Source: CAYZGU01 sp964478165
GTDB taxonomy: Bacteria; Poribacteria; WGA-4E; JAJDTR01
Direction: 5' to 3'
Length of the DNA: 64,000 bases
Assembly (NCBI GenBank): GCA_964478165.1
Contig: CAYZGU010000020.1
Coordinates: 1 to 64,000 of the forward strand
Below are positions 54,841 through 63,986 of the stretch, in pieces. The translations under genes and the position numbers were made by a program. Each line of letters starts with the position of its first letter. Within the stretch, counting starts at the first letter, position 1. Under the pieces are notes generated by a model, which worked only from the letters and a program-made list of their open reading frames with translations, had not been told where the DNA came from and made no database searches.

Positions 54841-55662
54841 CTACCAGTCCTTAAACACCTCTCGAAGGCGTTTCTGTTGTCCTTGCGGCCGTGGCAGTTG
54901 CTGTTGTTCCTCATGTTTGAGACTATTCAACAATTGCATCGCTTCTTCTTTTGTCATTACGCGTTTCTCTTTGCCTTGTTGGTCATAAACGGAACTGTCT
55001 CCTTGTTTTTGATTGGGAGATGTTTCTGAATGTGAACCTGATTCATCCTGTGCTTGTTTTTCACCGTCTTCCTCTTCTGCTGATTGTTTTTGCTTGTCTT
55101 CAGATTTCTCGTTTTGTTCTTCCTCTTCCTTGTCGCTGGTTTCTTGGTTTTCCTGTTGTCGGTTCATGAGTTCTTTCAGCTTGCGCTCAACGAACTCGTG
55201 GTTGAATTTAGTGTTCGTGTTGTTGGGGTTGAGTTCAATTGCACGTTTGTAATGGTCCAGAGCGTCCCTGAACAACTGAACGGCTTCCGTCAAGTTCGTA
55301 TTTTCCTTAAGTTGCCCCTCTTTATACTTACAGTTACCGATGTTGTAATTTGCCTTCTCCTCGAGAGCTTCGTCATCGGTGAATAAGGATTTGCCATATG
55401 CCTCAAGCGCTTTCCCGTAATCGCCATTTTTGTATGCCGAATTTCCGATATTGTAATGAATGTGCGGTGATTGTGGCAGATCAATTAGTGCGTCATTGTA
55501 GTATTCCAATGCCCGATCAAATTTGCCCTGCTTGTACTGATGGTTCCCGGATTTGACTTTATTGGCGATTGAATTCACCCAAGCAACAAGCAGGGGAAAA
55601 ATCAATAATAGAATGACGATCGATTTCGCGCTAAGTCTTGCGTTCGTTGTTCTTGTAGACAT
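54841..55662 (-). CDS. batC: BatC-like TPR protein
   Basis: A 273-aa protein with one membrane anchor (12-32), three TPR-like repeats (ANKVKSGNHQYKQGKFDRAL, IHYNIGNSAYKNGDYGKAL, ANYNIGNCKYKEGQL) and a strongly charged Glu/Gln/Lys-rich region (about 170-235), then a short C-terminal motif MTKEEAMQLLNSLKHEE. The last motif is characteristic of BatC. A 640-base gap separates it from batB upstream, unusual within this unit, so batC-batD-batE may have their own promoter. Confidence 0.85.
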   Translation of the reverse strand: MSTRTTNARLSAKSIVILLLIFPLLVAWVNSIANKVKSGNHQYKQGKFDRALEYYNDALIDLPQSPHIHYNIGNSAYKNGDYGKALEAYGKSLFTDDEALEEKANYNIGNCKYKEGQLKENTNLTEAVQLFRDALDHYKRAIELNPNNTNTKFNHEFVERKLKELMNRQQENQETSDKEEEEQNEKSEDKQKQSAEEEDGEKQAQDESGSHSETSPNQKQGDSSVYDQQGKEKRVMTKEEAMQLLNSLKHEEQQQLPRPQGQQKRLREVFKDW

Positions 55663-56302
55663 TTCTTCTATCGAGGATATTCATCTGGAATTTGCAGGTC
55701 CGAATATCCCTCATTTGTGTTCTGAGTGGGAATGATTTGGGAGATGTTTCCACGCAGCATAGTCCGCAGTGCAGCTGTAGCGGTATGATTGTCCCAAATG
55801 TCAATAAGGTGTGTTGGTCGTTTTTTAAATTTGTGTGTGCTGCGTTCAGTAGTCGGGCCTTATAGTGGAAATTTCCCCTGTGATGACTGCGAGGAATTAC
55901 CGTTATGAACCGTTCTATCGGTACATAAGCACATCAGAAACGTCTCTTTAGACCGCGATACACATCCGATTGAATCGTTCTGCTTCGCATAGAAATCGCG
56001 GTCTCCCGTGTCTTTCGGCAGAATATAGTTGTTGTTCGACCTCTCGCAATTCCTAAAATATTGTCGTCCAAGTGATTGACGAGATCGTCTCCACTCCAAC
56101 ATGCTCGGAATCATCTGGTGACCGTCACGCCGTGCACAGACTCTTGTCGCTTGATTATAGACTCTGTTTCTTCGTGTAGTATCTCCAAGCAATTTTCTAT
56201 AAAGATGCCGTTAATCCGGTCACATCTCGCTTCCTTGCCACGATGCGTGCTTTCAAATCGCCCTTCTTTGTCTCGCGAGTTAGAAAGTCGTAACCGAAGC
56301 TC
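55663..56302. other. Structured gap inside the Bat cluster
   Basis: A 640-base stretch without a supported gene between batB and batC. It includes the inverted repeat agaccgcgat (55950-55959) / atcgcggtct (55995-56004), perfect over 10 bases with a 35-base loop. A promoter, small RNA or gene remnant is possible. Confidence 0.5.
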
Positions 56303-57313
56303 CTATGCCGCCTTTTTTCGTTTCCTATCACTGATAAACCCTTCGAAGAGCATCAAGAGGAAGGCTATCAGTAGCGGCATTTGAAACCTTTCTTCATAAC
56401 GCTTCTGAAGCGCACTCTTTAGCTCTCTCTTCTCCATACGCGCGATTTTCTCGTTGTAGATGAAATTCAATCCAAATTCCGCTCCAGATGCTCTCACATA
56501 ACTACCGCCTGTGGTCAGGGCGATCATCTGTAGGGTCTTCTCGTCCAATCTAGACTTGACGACTTTTCCGTTCCCGTCCTTCAGGAATGTCTGTTTGCCT
56601 TGTTCGTTTGTAATTCTAATTAGTTCGCCCGCATTTGTACCAATCCCAATACAAAAGATTCGAATGCCTGCTTCCGCAGCTTGCTGCGCAACATCGATCG
56701 GATTGCCTTCATGCGATTCACCGTCTGTGATGACAATTAGTGCTTTATGTTTTCGACCTTTTGTGGCAAATGCGTCCATAGCTGCCAGCATGGCGCTGTC
56801 GAGATTGGTACCCCCGCGTGGGATTAAACCTGTATCTGTACGGTTCAACGTCATGGAGAAGGCCCCATAATCCAGTGTGAGCGGGCATTGTACAAAGGCA
56901 CTACCAGCGAAAGCGATTAAACCGAGTCGATCACCAGTTACAAGATTCAACAAGTCTTTAACCGCTAGTTTTGCTCGTTCTAGTCGATTGGGTTTCACAT
57001 CTTCCGTGAGCATACTTTTGGATGTATCGATTGCTACTAAAATGTCGATGCCCTGACGTGTTGTCTCTTGCCAACGAAATCCCCAGCGCGGACCTAGCAG
57101 TGCAATGACAAGAAAACATATGGCTAAGACGGTCAAGAACGCTTTAAGTTTTTGCCTGGTGGTGCTTACAGCGCTGGTCAACTTTGGGAGTAGATGTGCG
57201 TCGGCGAAGTTCTCAAGCGCTCGACGTTTGCTACCAAATACCCAGAAATAGAACACGACCAGGGCAGGAACCAACCAGAATAGATGTGCAAAATGCAGGT
57301 TGCTGAATTTCAT
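56303..57313 (-). CDS. batB: BatB-like von Willebrand factor A protein
   Basis: A 336-aa membrane protein with hydrophobic segments at about 10-27 and 58-76, a VWA domain, and a C-terminal segment near 312-328. The metal-ion-dependent adhesion site is intact: DTSKS after VAIDTSKSMLTEDV, a Thr in RGGTNLDSA and Asp in VITDGESHEG. It shares the ATGA overlap with batA. VWA proteins of this group probably assemble with MoxR and DUF58 partners. Confidence 0.9.
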   Translation of the reverse strand: MKFSNLHFAHLFWLVPALVVFYFWVFGSKRRALENFADAHLLPKLTSAVSTTRQKLKAFLTVLAICFLVIALLGPRWGFRWQETTRQGIDILVAIDTSKSMLTEDVKPNRLERAKLAVKDLLNLVTGDRLGLIAFAGSAFVQCPLTLDYGAFSMTLNRTDTGLIPRGGTNLDSAMLAAMDAFATKGRKHKALIVITDGESHEGNPIDVAQQAAEAGIRIFCIGIGTNAGELIRITNEQGKQTFLKDGNGKVVKSRLDEKTLQMIALTTGGSYVRASGAEFGLNFIYNEKIARMEKRELKSALQKRYEERFQMPLLIAFLLMLFEGFISDRKRKKAA

Positions 57314-58305
57314 GGCAACGTTCTGAAACGTGTGTTTACAAGCGCTAGTTCTGTCAGAAAGATTAGCAATGCGGAAACCAGAAAGTAGGGATAAAATTCT
57401 CGGTATTCGAAGTATTCCGTTCTTTCGATCTCTGTCTTCTCCATCTCATCGATTGTACGGTAAATATCGCGGAGTTTTTTGGAGTCGGTTGCACGGAAAT
57501 ACTGTCCACCCGTTTTCTCAGCGATTTTGGTCAATGATTCGTCATCGATTTCAATCTTGACGGGTCGGTAAATCCTATTCCCAAAAAGATCCTGAGTGGG
57601 GAAAGGTGCTGTTCCCTTTGTCCCAGCCCCTATTGTGTAGATTTTTACGTTTGTGGTCGACGCGAGATCCGCTGCGGTTTCAGGTGAGATCCCTCCAGCG
57701 TTATTTCGTCCATCGGTCAAGGCAACGAGCACCTTACTTGTTGCTTCTGACTCGCGCAACCGATTGAGTCCGGTGGCAATGGCAGAACCTATAGCGGTTC
57801 CATCTTCCAGCATCCCAATCTGGGCGCGATCGAGATTCTGTATAAGCCATCCATAATCGAGCGTTAGTGGACATAGTGTGTAGGGGCGTCCGGCGAAAAC
57901 CACTATGCCAATGCGATCATTCTCTCGTCCTTTGATGAACTCTCTAATGACCGATTTGACAACCTCAAGACGACTTTGCCGCTGGCCGTCAATCTCGAAG
58001 TCCTCTGCTTGCATGCTTCCCGATACATCAACTGCGAGCACGATGTCAATGCCTTCCGTGGCTAGCTTGCTTTCCTCAATGCCTTTCTGTGGACGAGCCA
58101 TTGCTACTACCATCAAGATGATTGCCACACATCTCAGCATGAGCATTGCTCTCCGTCCCCAGACTGCCCAGGACGGTTCAATCGCATTCAAAATGTGAAT
58201 CGATGAGAAGGTGATGCTTGCAATGTGACGTTTTCGCGAATGAAAGTAGATGAGTAGTGGGATGGCCAGGAGCAGAACGAAGGCTACTGGTTCTCGAAAC
58301 GTCAT
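57310..58305 (-). CDS. batA: BatA-like von Willebrand factor A protein
   Basis: A 331-aa membrane protein with segments at about 5-20 and 53-70, a VWA domain with a complete MIDAS (DVSGS in VLAVDVSGSMQAEDF, Thr in EDGTAIGSA, Asp in LTDGRNNAGG) and a C-terminal membrane segment. ATGA overlaps occur on both sides, with the BatD-like gene upstream and batB downstream, which implies coupled translation. Confidence 0.92.
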   Translation of the reverse strand: MTFREPVAFVLLLAIPLLIYFHSRKRHIASITFSSIHILNAIEPSWAVWGRRAMLMLRCVAIILMVVAMARPQKGIEESKLATEGIDIVLAVDVSGSMQAEDFEIDGQRQSRLEVVKSVIREFIKGRENDRIGIVVFAGRPYTLCPLTLDYGWLIQNLDRAQIGMLEDGTAIGSAIATGLNRLRESEATSKVLVALTDGRNNAGGISPETAADLASTTNVKIYTIGAGTKGTAPFPTQDLFGNRIYRPVKIEIDDESLTKIAEKTGGQYFRATDSKKLRDIYRTIDEMEKTEIERTEYFEYREFYPYFLVSALLIFLTELALVNTRFRTLP

Positions 58306-59324
58306 TGCATATCCTCGTCGACAAAGAATGCGGCTGTTTCATCAACAAATTGTTTCGCGGCGTCGCAAGCTGACTTTATTTCTGCGAGATTCGGACCATG
58401 ACGAGCGAATTTCACTAGGTCGCAGTTCGTGAGAAATTCGCTTAGTAAGGTTTTATGCTCGTTTTTTAGATTGCTTTCACTGGCAGCGACTACTAGGAAC
58501 TCCTCTGTTGTCATCTCAGGCGCTTTCAACTCGAACTGGTTTTCCAAATAAGATCGTATCGTGTCTGATATACCAACATAGTATTCTTCAATCTGTTTCC
58601 GTTCAATGAGCTGTAACGCATTTAGCGCTTCTAAACGTTCATACGCAATCTCATGCGCAGGTCTTGCAACGGGCTCGTCTTCTGGTAGTTTGCGTCTCCT
58701 AAAATAGCGGATTGCGACAATTGCTGTAGCAAGGAGAACGGCTGCAACAACTAGGTATAGAATTAAGCTTCGATAGCTGCCGGGTAAGTCAGTCGGAGGT
58801 GAAATGTCTTTAATCTCCCCTGAACTGTCCTCCGATAAGACACTTTTAACTTCAACCTTAATTTCTTTTCCTTCAATATCATGCGTGGTTCCGGTGGCGT
58901 CAGTATAGCGAATCAGCGGAGCAGGAATCGTATAAGTTCCTGTGGTGTATATGTCCAGAAGATACCACTGTTCAAGTACCGAATTTCCCTTTCGCATCTT
59001 TGGTTCGGTTCTACCGAAGTCCCTGATCTCGAAGCCTCCCAAATTCTCACCGAGTTCCGGGAGTTCAATTTCTAGTGTGGAAACTGCGTCTACCGTGATC
59101 TTGTATCTGAGTTTGTCACCAATGCTGATCTCAGTTCTGTCAACCTGTGTTTTGACGACAATGACGTCATCCAACGCCGCTTGGGCCCAAGAGGCCGAAC
59201 TAAGCATCCCAGGATTTAGACTTAGTAGGAGAGCAATTATTGTGATGTACAATCGGTGGATTGCATGCAGCCTGTGAGGATTCATGTTTTGGGACACGGC
59301 CCTTCTAGCCAAACGTGTTATCAT
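58302..59324 (-). CDS. Short BatD-like/DUF4381-like membrane protein
   Basis: A 340-aa protein with a signal peptide (residues about 25-48), one periplasmic beta domain (VVKTQVDRTEISIGDKLRYKI), a membrane segment near 192-209 and a cytoplasmic helical region rich in conserved pieces (ALNALQLIERKQIEEYYVGI, TTEEFL, CDLVKFARHGP). The overall plan is that of a short BatD, with the C-terminal part found in DUF4381 proteins of the same clusters. It lies between the DUF58 gene and batA, overlapping batA by ATGA. AGGAAG supports the ATG at 59324; an ATG at 59285 is possible. Confidence 0.82.
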   Translation of the reverse strand: MITRLARRAVSQNMNPHRLHAIHRLYITIIALLLSLNPGMLSSASWAQAALDDVIVVKTQVDRTEISIGDKLRYKITVDAVSTLEIELPELGENLGGFEIRDFGRTEPKMRKGNSVLEQWYLLDIYTTGTYTIPAPLIRYTDATGTTHDIEGKEIKVEVKSVLSEDSSGEIKDISPPTDLPGSYRSLILYLVVAAVLLATAIVAIRYFRRRKLPEDEPVARPAHEIAYERLEALNALQLIERKQIEEYYVGISDTIRSYLENQFELKAPEMTTEEFLVVAASESNLKNEHKTLLSEFLTNCDLVKFARHGPNLAEIKSACDAAKQFVDETAAFFVDEDMQ

Positions 59325-59464
59325 TAATTTCTACTTCCTGATGTTCCAACATGCGCTTAAGAAGGCCTTCTGCCGTTTTTCCGCATTAAAATGACGATAA
59401 TCAGATTCCACCTTCCTTTCAACTTCGGTGCATATTATTTTTCTTCCACCAACCTAACCTCCTA

Positions 59465-60346
59465 TCAGTATGAGCGTCGTTTTTCCCGCATGCGAAAAAA
59501 CTTCATTAGAGGTTCGCTGTAAGGTCGATCTGTAAAGACATCAATCGCATCGACATTTGTAGAACGAAGGAGGCGTTGTCTCTTTTCTATTGTTTTTTTG
59601 GCACGCTGCTTATATTCCGCTCTGACTCGCCTGAGAGTTGTGTCCACAACTATTTCCGCGCCCGTTTCGGCGTCTGCTAAGGCCAACATGCCGACTTTTG
59701 GCAATTCTAGCTCTCGTGGGTCATTAATCGTTATAGCAACGATGTCGTGGCGTTTGTTCGTCATTCTCAATGCCGACTCGTAATTCGTTGCCATGAAGTC
59801 TGATATGAGGAACGTCACAGTCCGACGAGTGGTGACGCGATTAAGATAATCTAGTGCTGCGGTGATGTTTGTGCCCTCGCCATGAGATTCAAACGAAAGA
59901 GCTTTGCTTATGACGTGAAGCACATGACGCCGTCCTTTTTTTGGTGGGATACATTTTTCGATGCGGTCGGAAAAAATAATCAGTCCGACTTTGTCATTGC
60001 TCTTGATGGCGGAAAAAGCGAGTACTGCGCATAATTCGGCAGTAAGTTCAGCCTTAAGTTGCTTGACCGAGCCAAACCGGGAGGAAGAACTGGCATCAAT
60101 AACGAGCATTACGGTGAGCTCACGTTCTTCGACGAACTTTTTGAGAAAAGGGCGTCCCATACGAGCCGTCACATTCCAATCAATCGACCGTATGTCATCA
60201 CCTGGTTGATATTCACGGACTTCGTCAAACTCAATGCCCTGTCCTTTGAAGACGCTTTCATATTGTCCTGTTAAGACGTCGTTGACCATGTGGCGGGCAT
60301 GGAGGTGAATCTTTCGCACTTTCTTGAGAATCTCTTCCGGTATCAT
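59465..60346 (-). CDS. DUF58 domain protein (MoxR partner)
   Basis: A 293-aa soluble protein of the DUF58/VWA-like family. The signature VREYQPGDDIRSIDWNVTAR is followed by FVEERELTVMLVIDASSS, which resembles a VWA metal site. These proteins are almost always next to MoxR ATPases and are probably its clients or adaptors. It starts one base after the moxR stop, consistent with one transcript. Confidence 0.93.
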   Translation of the reverse strand: MIPEEILKKVRKIHLHARHMVNDVLTGQYESVFKGQGIEFDEVREYQPGDDIRSIDWNVTARMGRPFLKKFVEERELTVMLVIDASSSSRFGSVKQLKAELTAELCAVLAFSAIKSNDKVGLIIFSDRIEKCIPPKKGRRHVLHVISKALSFESHGEGTNITAALDYLNRVTTRRTVTFLISDFMATNYESALRMTNKRHDIVAITINDPRELELPKVGMLALADAETGAEIVVDTTLRRVRAEYKQRAKKTIEKRQRLLRSTNVDAIDVFTDRPYSEPLMKFFRMREKRRSY

Positions 60347-60347
60347 T

Positions 60348-61343
60348 TTACGGGACTTCTACCTCATCGAAAATCCTTGACACGATAGTCTCGGGAGACA
60401 TTTCTTCAGCCTCTGCTTCATAGGTGATGATGACACGATGCCGCAATACGTCCAATCCGATTGATTTGACATCTTGGGGCGTTACATAACCTCGACCTTG
60501 GATGAAGGCGTATGCTTTGGCGGCAAGTGTAAGAAAAATGGTCGCACGAGGCGATGCCCCATATTCGATAAATCGTCTGAGGTCTTTTATGTTTTCATAG
60601 GCCTCTGGTGTGCGCGTAGCAAACACCAAATCAATGATGTAATTCTTAATCTTTTCATCAAGATAGATTTCATCCACAACGCTTCTAGCGGATAAGATGT
60701 CCTCTGGTGAGATGACCGGTCGAATCTGTGGATTGTTGCTTGTAGCCGACATGCGGTCCAGAATCTGACGTTCGTCCTGGCGACTTGGGTAGTCGACTTG
60801 GACTTTGAGCATGAAACGATCTACCTGTGCTTCTGGAAGTGGATAGGTGCCTTCTTGTTCAATGGGATTTTGTGTGGCAAGTACGAGAAATGGCTCCTCG
60901 AGTGGAAACGTCTCTTCGCCAATTGTCACCTGTCTTTCCTGCATGGCTTCCAAGAGGGCGCTTTGTACCTTTGCCGGGGCGCGGTTGATCTCGTCTGCCA
61001 GCACAATGTTGGCGAATATTGGTCCCTTCTTCGTGATGAAAGTTCCGTCTTTCGGGTTAAAAACGAGTGTTCCGATTAAGTCCGCAGGTAGAAGATCTGG
61101 CGTAAACTGAAGGCGTTGGAACTTGGTTTGAATCGCGTCCGATATTGTTCTGACAGACAGGGTTTTGGCGAGTCCTGGTACTCCTTCCAAGAGCACGTGT
61201 CCGTTGGCCAGAATTCCAACTAAGAGGCGTTCGATTAGCTGGTCTTGGCCAACGATAACCTTTTCAATCTCGCCTCGAATACGACTAACAAAAACACTTT
61301 CTTGTCTAACTTTTTCATTAATTGCTGTTATGCCTGTGTCCAT
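60348..61343 (-). CDS. moxR: MoxR-family AAA+ ATPase
   Basis: A 331-aa AAA+ ATPase. Walker A is EGVPGLAKT (residues 53-61), Walker B is IVLADEINRAPAKVQSALLEAMQE, sensor 1 is LATQNPIEQEGTYPLPEAQ, and the C-terminal lid has GASPRATIFL with the sensor 2 arginine. MoxR proteins act as chaperones for assembly of VWA-containing complexes. GAGGAAG lies before the ATG at 61343, preferred over 61373. It heads the unit moxR - DUF58 - BatD-like - batA - batB - batC - batD - batE. Confidence 0.95.
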   Translation of the reverse strand: MDTGITAINEKVRQESVFVSRIRGEIEKVIVGQDQLIERLLVGILANGHVLLEGVPGLAKTLSVRTISDAIQTKFQRLQFTPDLLPADLIGTLVFNPKDGTFITKKGPIFANIVLADEINRAPAKVQSALLEAMQERQVTIGEETFPLEEPFLVLATQNPIEQEGTYPLPEAQVDRFMLKVQVDYPSRQDERQILDRMSATSNNPQIRPVISPEDILSARSVVDEIYLDEKIKNYIIDLVFATRTPEAYENIKDLRRFIEYGASPRATIFLTLAAKAYAFIQGRGYVTPQDVKSIGLDVLRHRVIITYEAEAEEMSPETIVSRIFDEVEVP

Positions 61344-61373
61344 ACATTTGCTTCCTCGCTCTAATTTGTCCAA

Positions 61374-61851
61374 GTTCTTGTTGGAAATTCAGTTCGTTAA
61401 ATCGAAAACCAAGTGTGGTTATTGAAGTTGCAGGAATGCATGGATTCTAGCGCAACGGTGCGAAAAGGCACCGTTGCGCGGTGCTCGAACCATTTAAAAG
61501 TCGTCTGAGATCGGTCCCAATAGTCAACCAACGTGATGACTACAATCAATGTCGACAACGGACCATGAACTTGGTAATTATCACATGTTTGCTAGTGGAA
61601 AAAGGTCAGTCACACTTATGAAAAACACTACGAGTGCGTTGAGAGTACGGTATTGTATTGATGCTGTTACTACCTGCATGTGATGCGCGCCTGTATTTCG
61701 AGGCCGCGGCAAAATAGTCGTTGGGAATCCATTCTATTGGCTCTTTGATGTGACGCGCAGTAAAAGATGTGAAAGGATTTGCGGTGTTGTCGATAATCAA
61801 TTCTATGCTTTAATGCGCGTTAGTTTCACACCCCCAGAACCAGATTAGGTT
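61374..61851. other. Gap between prmA and moxR
   Basis: About 480 bases without a supported gene. It holds the hairpin at 61450-61479 and probably the moxR promoter. A minus-strand frame at 61606-61800 lacks support. Confidence 0.5.
61450..61479. repeat. 12-bp perfect GC-rich hairpin
   Basis: Arms of 12 bases (61450-61461 and 61468-61479) with loop GAAAAG. No T run follows on either strand. It may end the dnaJ-prmA transcript or lie in the moxR leader. Confidence 0.75.
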
Positions 61852-62754
61852 TCATGAATGTGGATTTTTGCGTTTATTGCGTAATCTTGCCCTAAGTCCT
61901 ATCCAGTCTGCGTCGTTTACTACGTCGACAGTTTGGAATTCATGTGCATTTAGTGCCTTTTCAATCTGTTTGGATTCCTTCTTCATTATTCCTGATAAAA
62001 TAATCTCACCAGTCGGCTTCAGGAAATTCACCATTTCTGGGATCATTGGGAGTAGGACCTTCGTTAAAATATTAGAGACGATAAGATTATATCTACAGTC
62101 AAGGGGTTTAAGACCTTCGCCGGTCTGGAGGCGCACAATCGTCTGAACACCATTGAGGCGAATATTATTCAGTGCTGTCGGAAAAGTGGCGTCATCCGAA
62201 TCAATAGCATCAATGTGCCCCGCACCGAGTTTGGCAGCTGTTATGGACAAAATGCCAGAACCCGTGCCAATGTCCGCGACCAGTTCATTTCCTTTAATTG
62301 TCTTTTCAAGTAAAATCATGGACAAGCGTGTTGTCGGATGCTGTCCCGTACCAAATGCCATCCCTGGATCCAATTGGATTGAAATATCAGAGGGTTCTCT
62401 AGCCATTTCTGTCCAGGTCGGAGCAACGGTGATGCGCTTGCCAATTTTTTGGATCGGAAATCCTGAACGCCATTTCTCGGACCAATCTGTGTTCTTAATG
62501 GCGGCAAGGGAAACAGCTGCTGGTTCCGATGATAGCCCCCACTGTGGGAGTTGTTCAAGAAATTGTTGAATCTTGCGTACGCGGTCTCCGACTAGATCGT
62601 CCATCGGGAAGTAGGAGACAAGGCTGACGCATCGTGAGGAATCGGTGTGGTTGTCTTGGAGTACGATTCCAATGCTGTTCAAAGCGAAAAGTTGGTTTGC
62701 GACCGCTTCCGAGGCTTCTTCAGAAGTTGTTACCGTGACTTGTGCCCATTTCAT
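61852..62754 (-). CDS. prmA: Ribosomal protein L11 methyltransferase
   Basis: A 300-aa AdoMet-dependent methyltransferase that methylates ribosomal protein L11. The N-terminal domain starts MKWAQVTVTTSEEASEAV; PTWTEMAREPSDISIQLDPG and AFGTGQHPTTRL lead into the AdoMet site VADIGTGSGILSITAAKLG. NILTKVLLPMIPEMVNFLKP and GEIILSGIMKKE follow. The ATG at 62754 is preferred to a TTG at 62769. It follows dnaJ by 80 bases; dnaJ-prmA adjacency is common. Confidence 0.95.
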   Translation of the reverse strand: MKWAQVTVTTSEEASEAVANQLFALNSIGIVLQDNHTDSSRCVSLVSYFPMDDLVGDRVRKIQQFLEQLPQWGLSSEPAAVSLAAIKNTDWSEKWRSGFPIQKIGKRITVAPTWTEMAREPSDISIQLDPGMAFGTGQHPTTRLSMILLEKTIKGNELVADIGTGSGILSITAAKLGAGHIDAIDSDDATFPTALNNIRLNGVQTIVRLQTGEGLKPLDCRYNLIVSNILTKVLLPMIPEMVNFLKPTGEIILSGIMKKESKQIEKALNAHEFQTVDVVNDADWIGLRARLRNKRKNPHS

Positions 62755-62834
62755 TTCTTGAGTGTGCAAAAGTAGTCTTTCGCAGAAAAACTGGAGATGA
62801 AACGATTTAGCTTCAGAGCTACAGCCGTCTGTCC

Positions 62835-63986
62835 TTATTTGTGATCGCTGTCTTCGTCATGATTACGGTGAAATAGCTTATCACCTAGTTTGTCAAAGAA
62901 ACCATCGTTTCCATCCTCAAGACTTTCGCCGCGGAGTTGTGCAAACTCTACTAGAATTTCTTTCTCTCGCGGCGCCAATCTGGTAGGGGTCTGGATTCGA
63001 ACCTCGACGACGAGGTCGCCAGCGCCATAGTGATTATAGTAAGGAACGCCCTTGCCACGTAGTCGAAACTGTTGCCCATACTGCGTTTCTGGCGGGATCG
63101 TTAATATCTCTGTTCCGTCAATTGTTGTAACCTCTGTTTGTCCGCCCAGTGCTGCTTGAATAAAGGAAATTTTAGTTGATGTTATTAAATTATTTTCCTC
63201 GCGTGTGAAGGTGCTGTGTGGTATGACATGAATTACAACGAAGAGATCTCCTGGAGGGCCCCCACTGTTTCCAGCCTCGCCTTCACCTCGCATCTGAATT
63301 TTGAATCCGGCATCAACCCCTTTAGGAATTCCGACTTTAATCTTTCGAGTTGCTCGACTGACCCCGCGTCCGTTACATGCCCCACAAGGATGGGGTATAA
63401 TACGACCTTCCCCGCGGCAACGCCCACACGTCCGTGACATCGTGAGAAATCCTTGAGAGTGCGTAACTTGTCCACGCCCATGACAGTCTGGACAAGTTTC
63501 AAGTCGTGATTCGGGTTCTGCCCCATTTCCATGGCACCTTGTGCATGTTTCGAGCCGGGGGACTTCGATCGTGACTGTTTTGCCTCGAATGACATCTTCA
63601 AGAGAAATCTCGAGGTCGTATTGGAGACTACGCCCTCGCTTTGGACCGGATTGTCCTCGAGAACTTCCAAATCCAAAGACATCGCCAAGATCTCCGAAAA
63701 GATCGCCGACAATATCCTCAAAGTTGCCAAAATCCGCACCAGCACCGCCTGCGGGTCCCTGAAGACCGGCGTGACCATATCGGTCATAGCGAGCGCGCTT
63801 TTCGGAATCTCGCAGAACCTCGTATGCTTCAGTTGCTTCTTTAAAGCTTTCTTCAGCTTCCTCGTTACCCGGGTTTTTGTCGGGATGATATTTGATGGCA
63901 AGCTTTCGGTAGGCTTTCTTGATTTCGTCCTCAGTCGTATTTCGACCAACACTTAGTACTTCGTAGTAGTCGCGTTTTTCCGCCAT
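62835..63986 (-). CDS. dnaJ: Chaperone protein DnaJ (Hsp40)
   Basis: A complete 383-aa type I DnaJ. The J domain (residues 4-70) has the HPD motif in AIKYHPDKNPG; a Gly/Phe-rich region follows; the zinc-finger domain has four CxxCxGxG-type motifs (CTRCHGNG, CPDCHGRG, CGRCRGEG, CGACNGRG); then the C-terminal substrate-binding domains. It activates the ATPase of DnaK and delivers substrates. The ATG lies 15 bases from the window end, so upstream partners such as grpE or hrcA may follow outside. It is some 55 kb from dnaK. Confidence 0.97.
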   Translation of the reverse strand: MAEKRDYYEVLSVGRNTTEDEIKKAYRKLAIKYHPDKNPGNEEAEESFKEATEAYEVLRDSEKRARYDRYGHAGLQGPAGGAGADFGNFEDIVGDLFGDLGDVFGFGSSRGQSGPKRGRSLQYDLEISLEDVIRGKTVTIEVPRLETCTRCHGNGAEPESRLETCPDCHGRGQVTHSQGFLTMSRTCGRCRGEGRIIPHPCGACNGRGVSRATRKIKVGIPKGVDAGFKIQMRGEGEAGNSGGPPGDLFVVIHVIPHSTFTREENNLITSTKISFIQAALGGQTEVTTIDGTEILTIPPETQYGQQFRLRGKGVPYYNHYGAGDLVVEVRIQTPTRLAPREKEILVEFAQLRGESLEDGNDGFFDKLGDKLFHRNHDEDSDHK

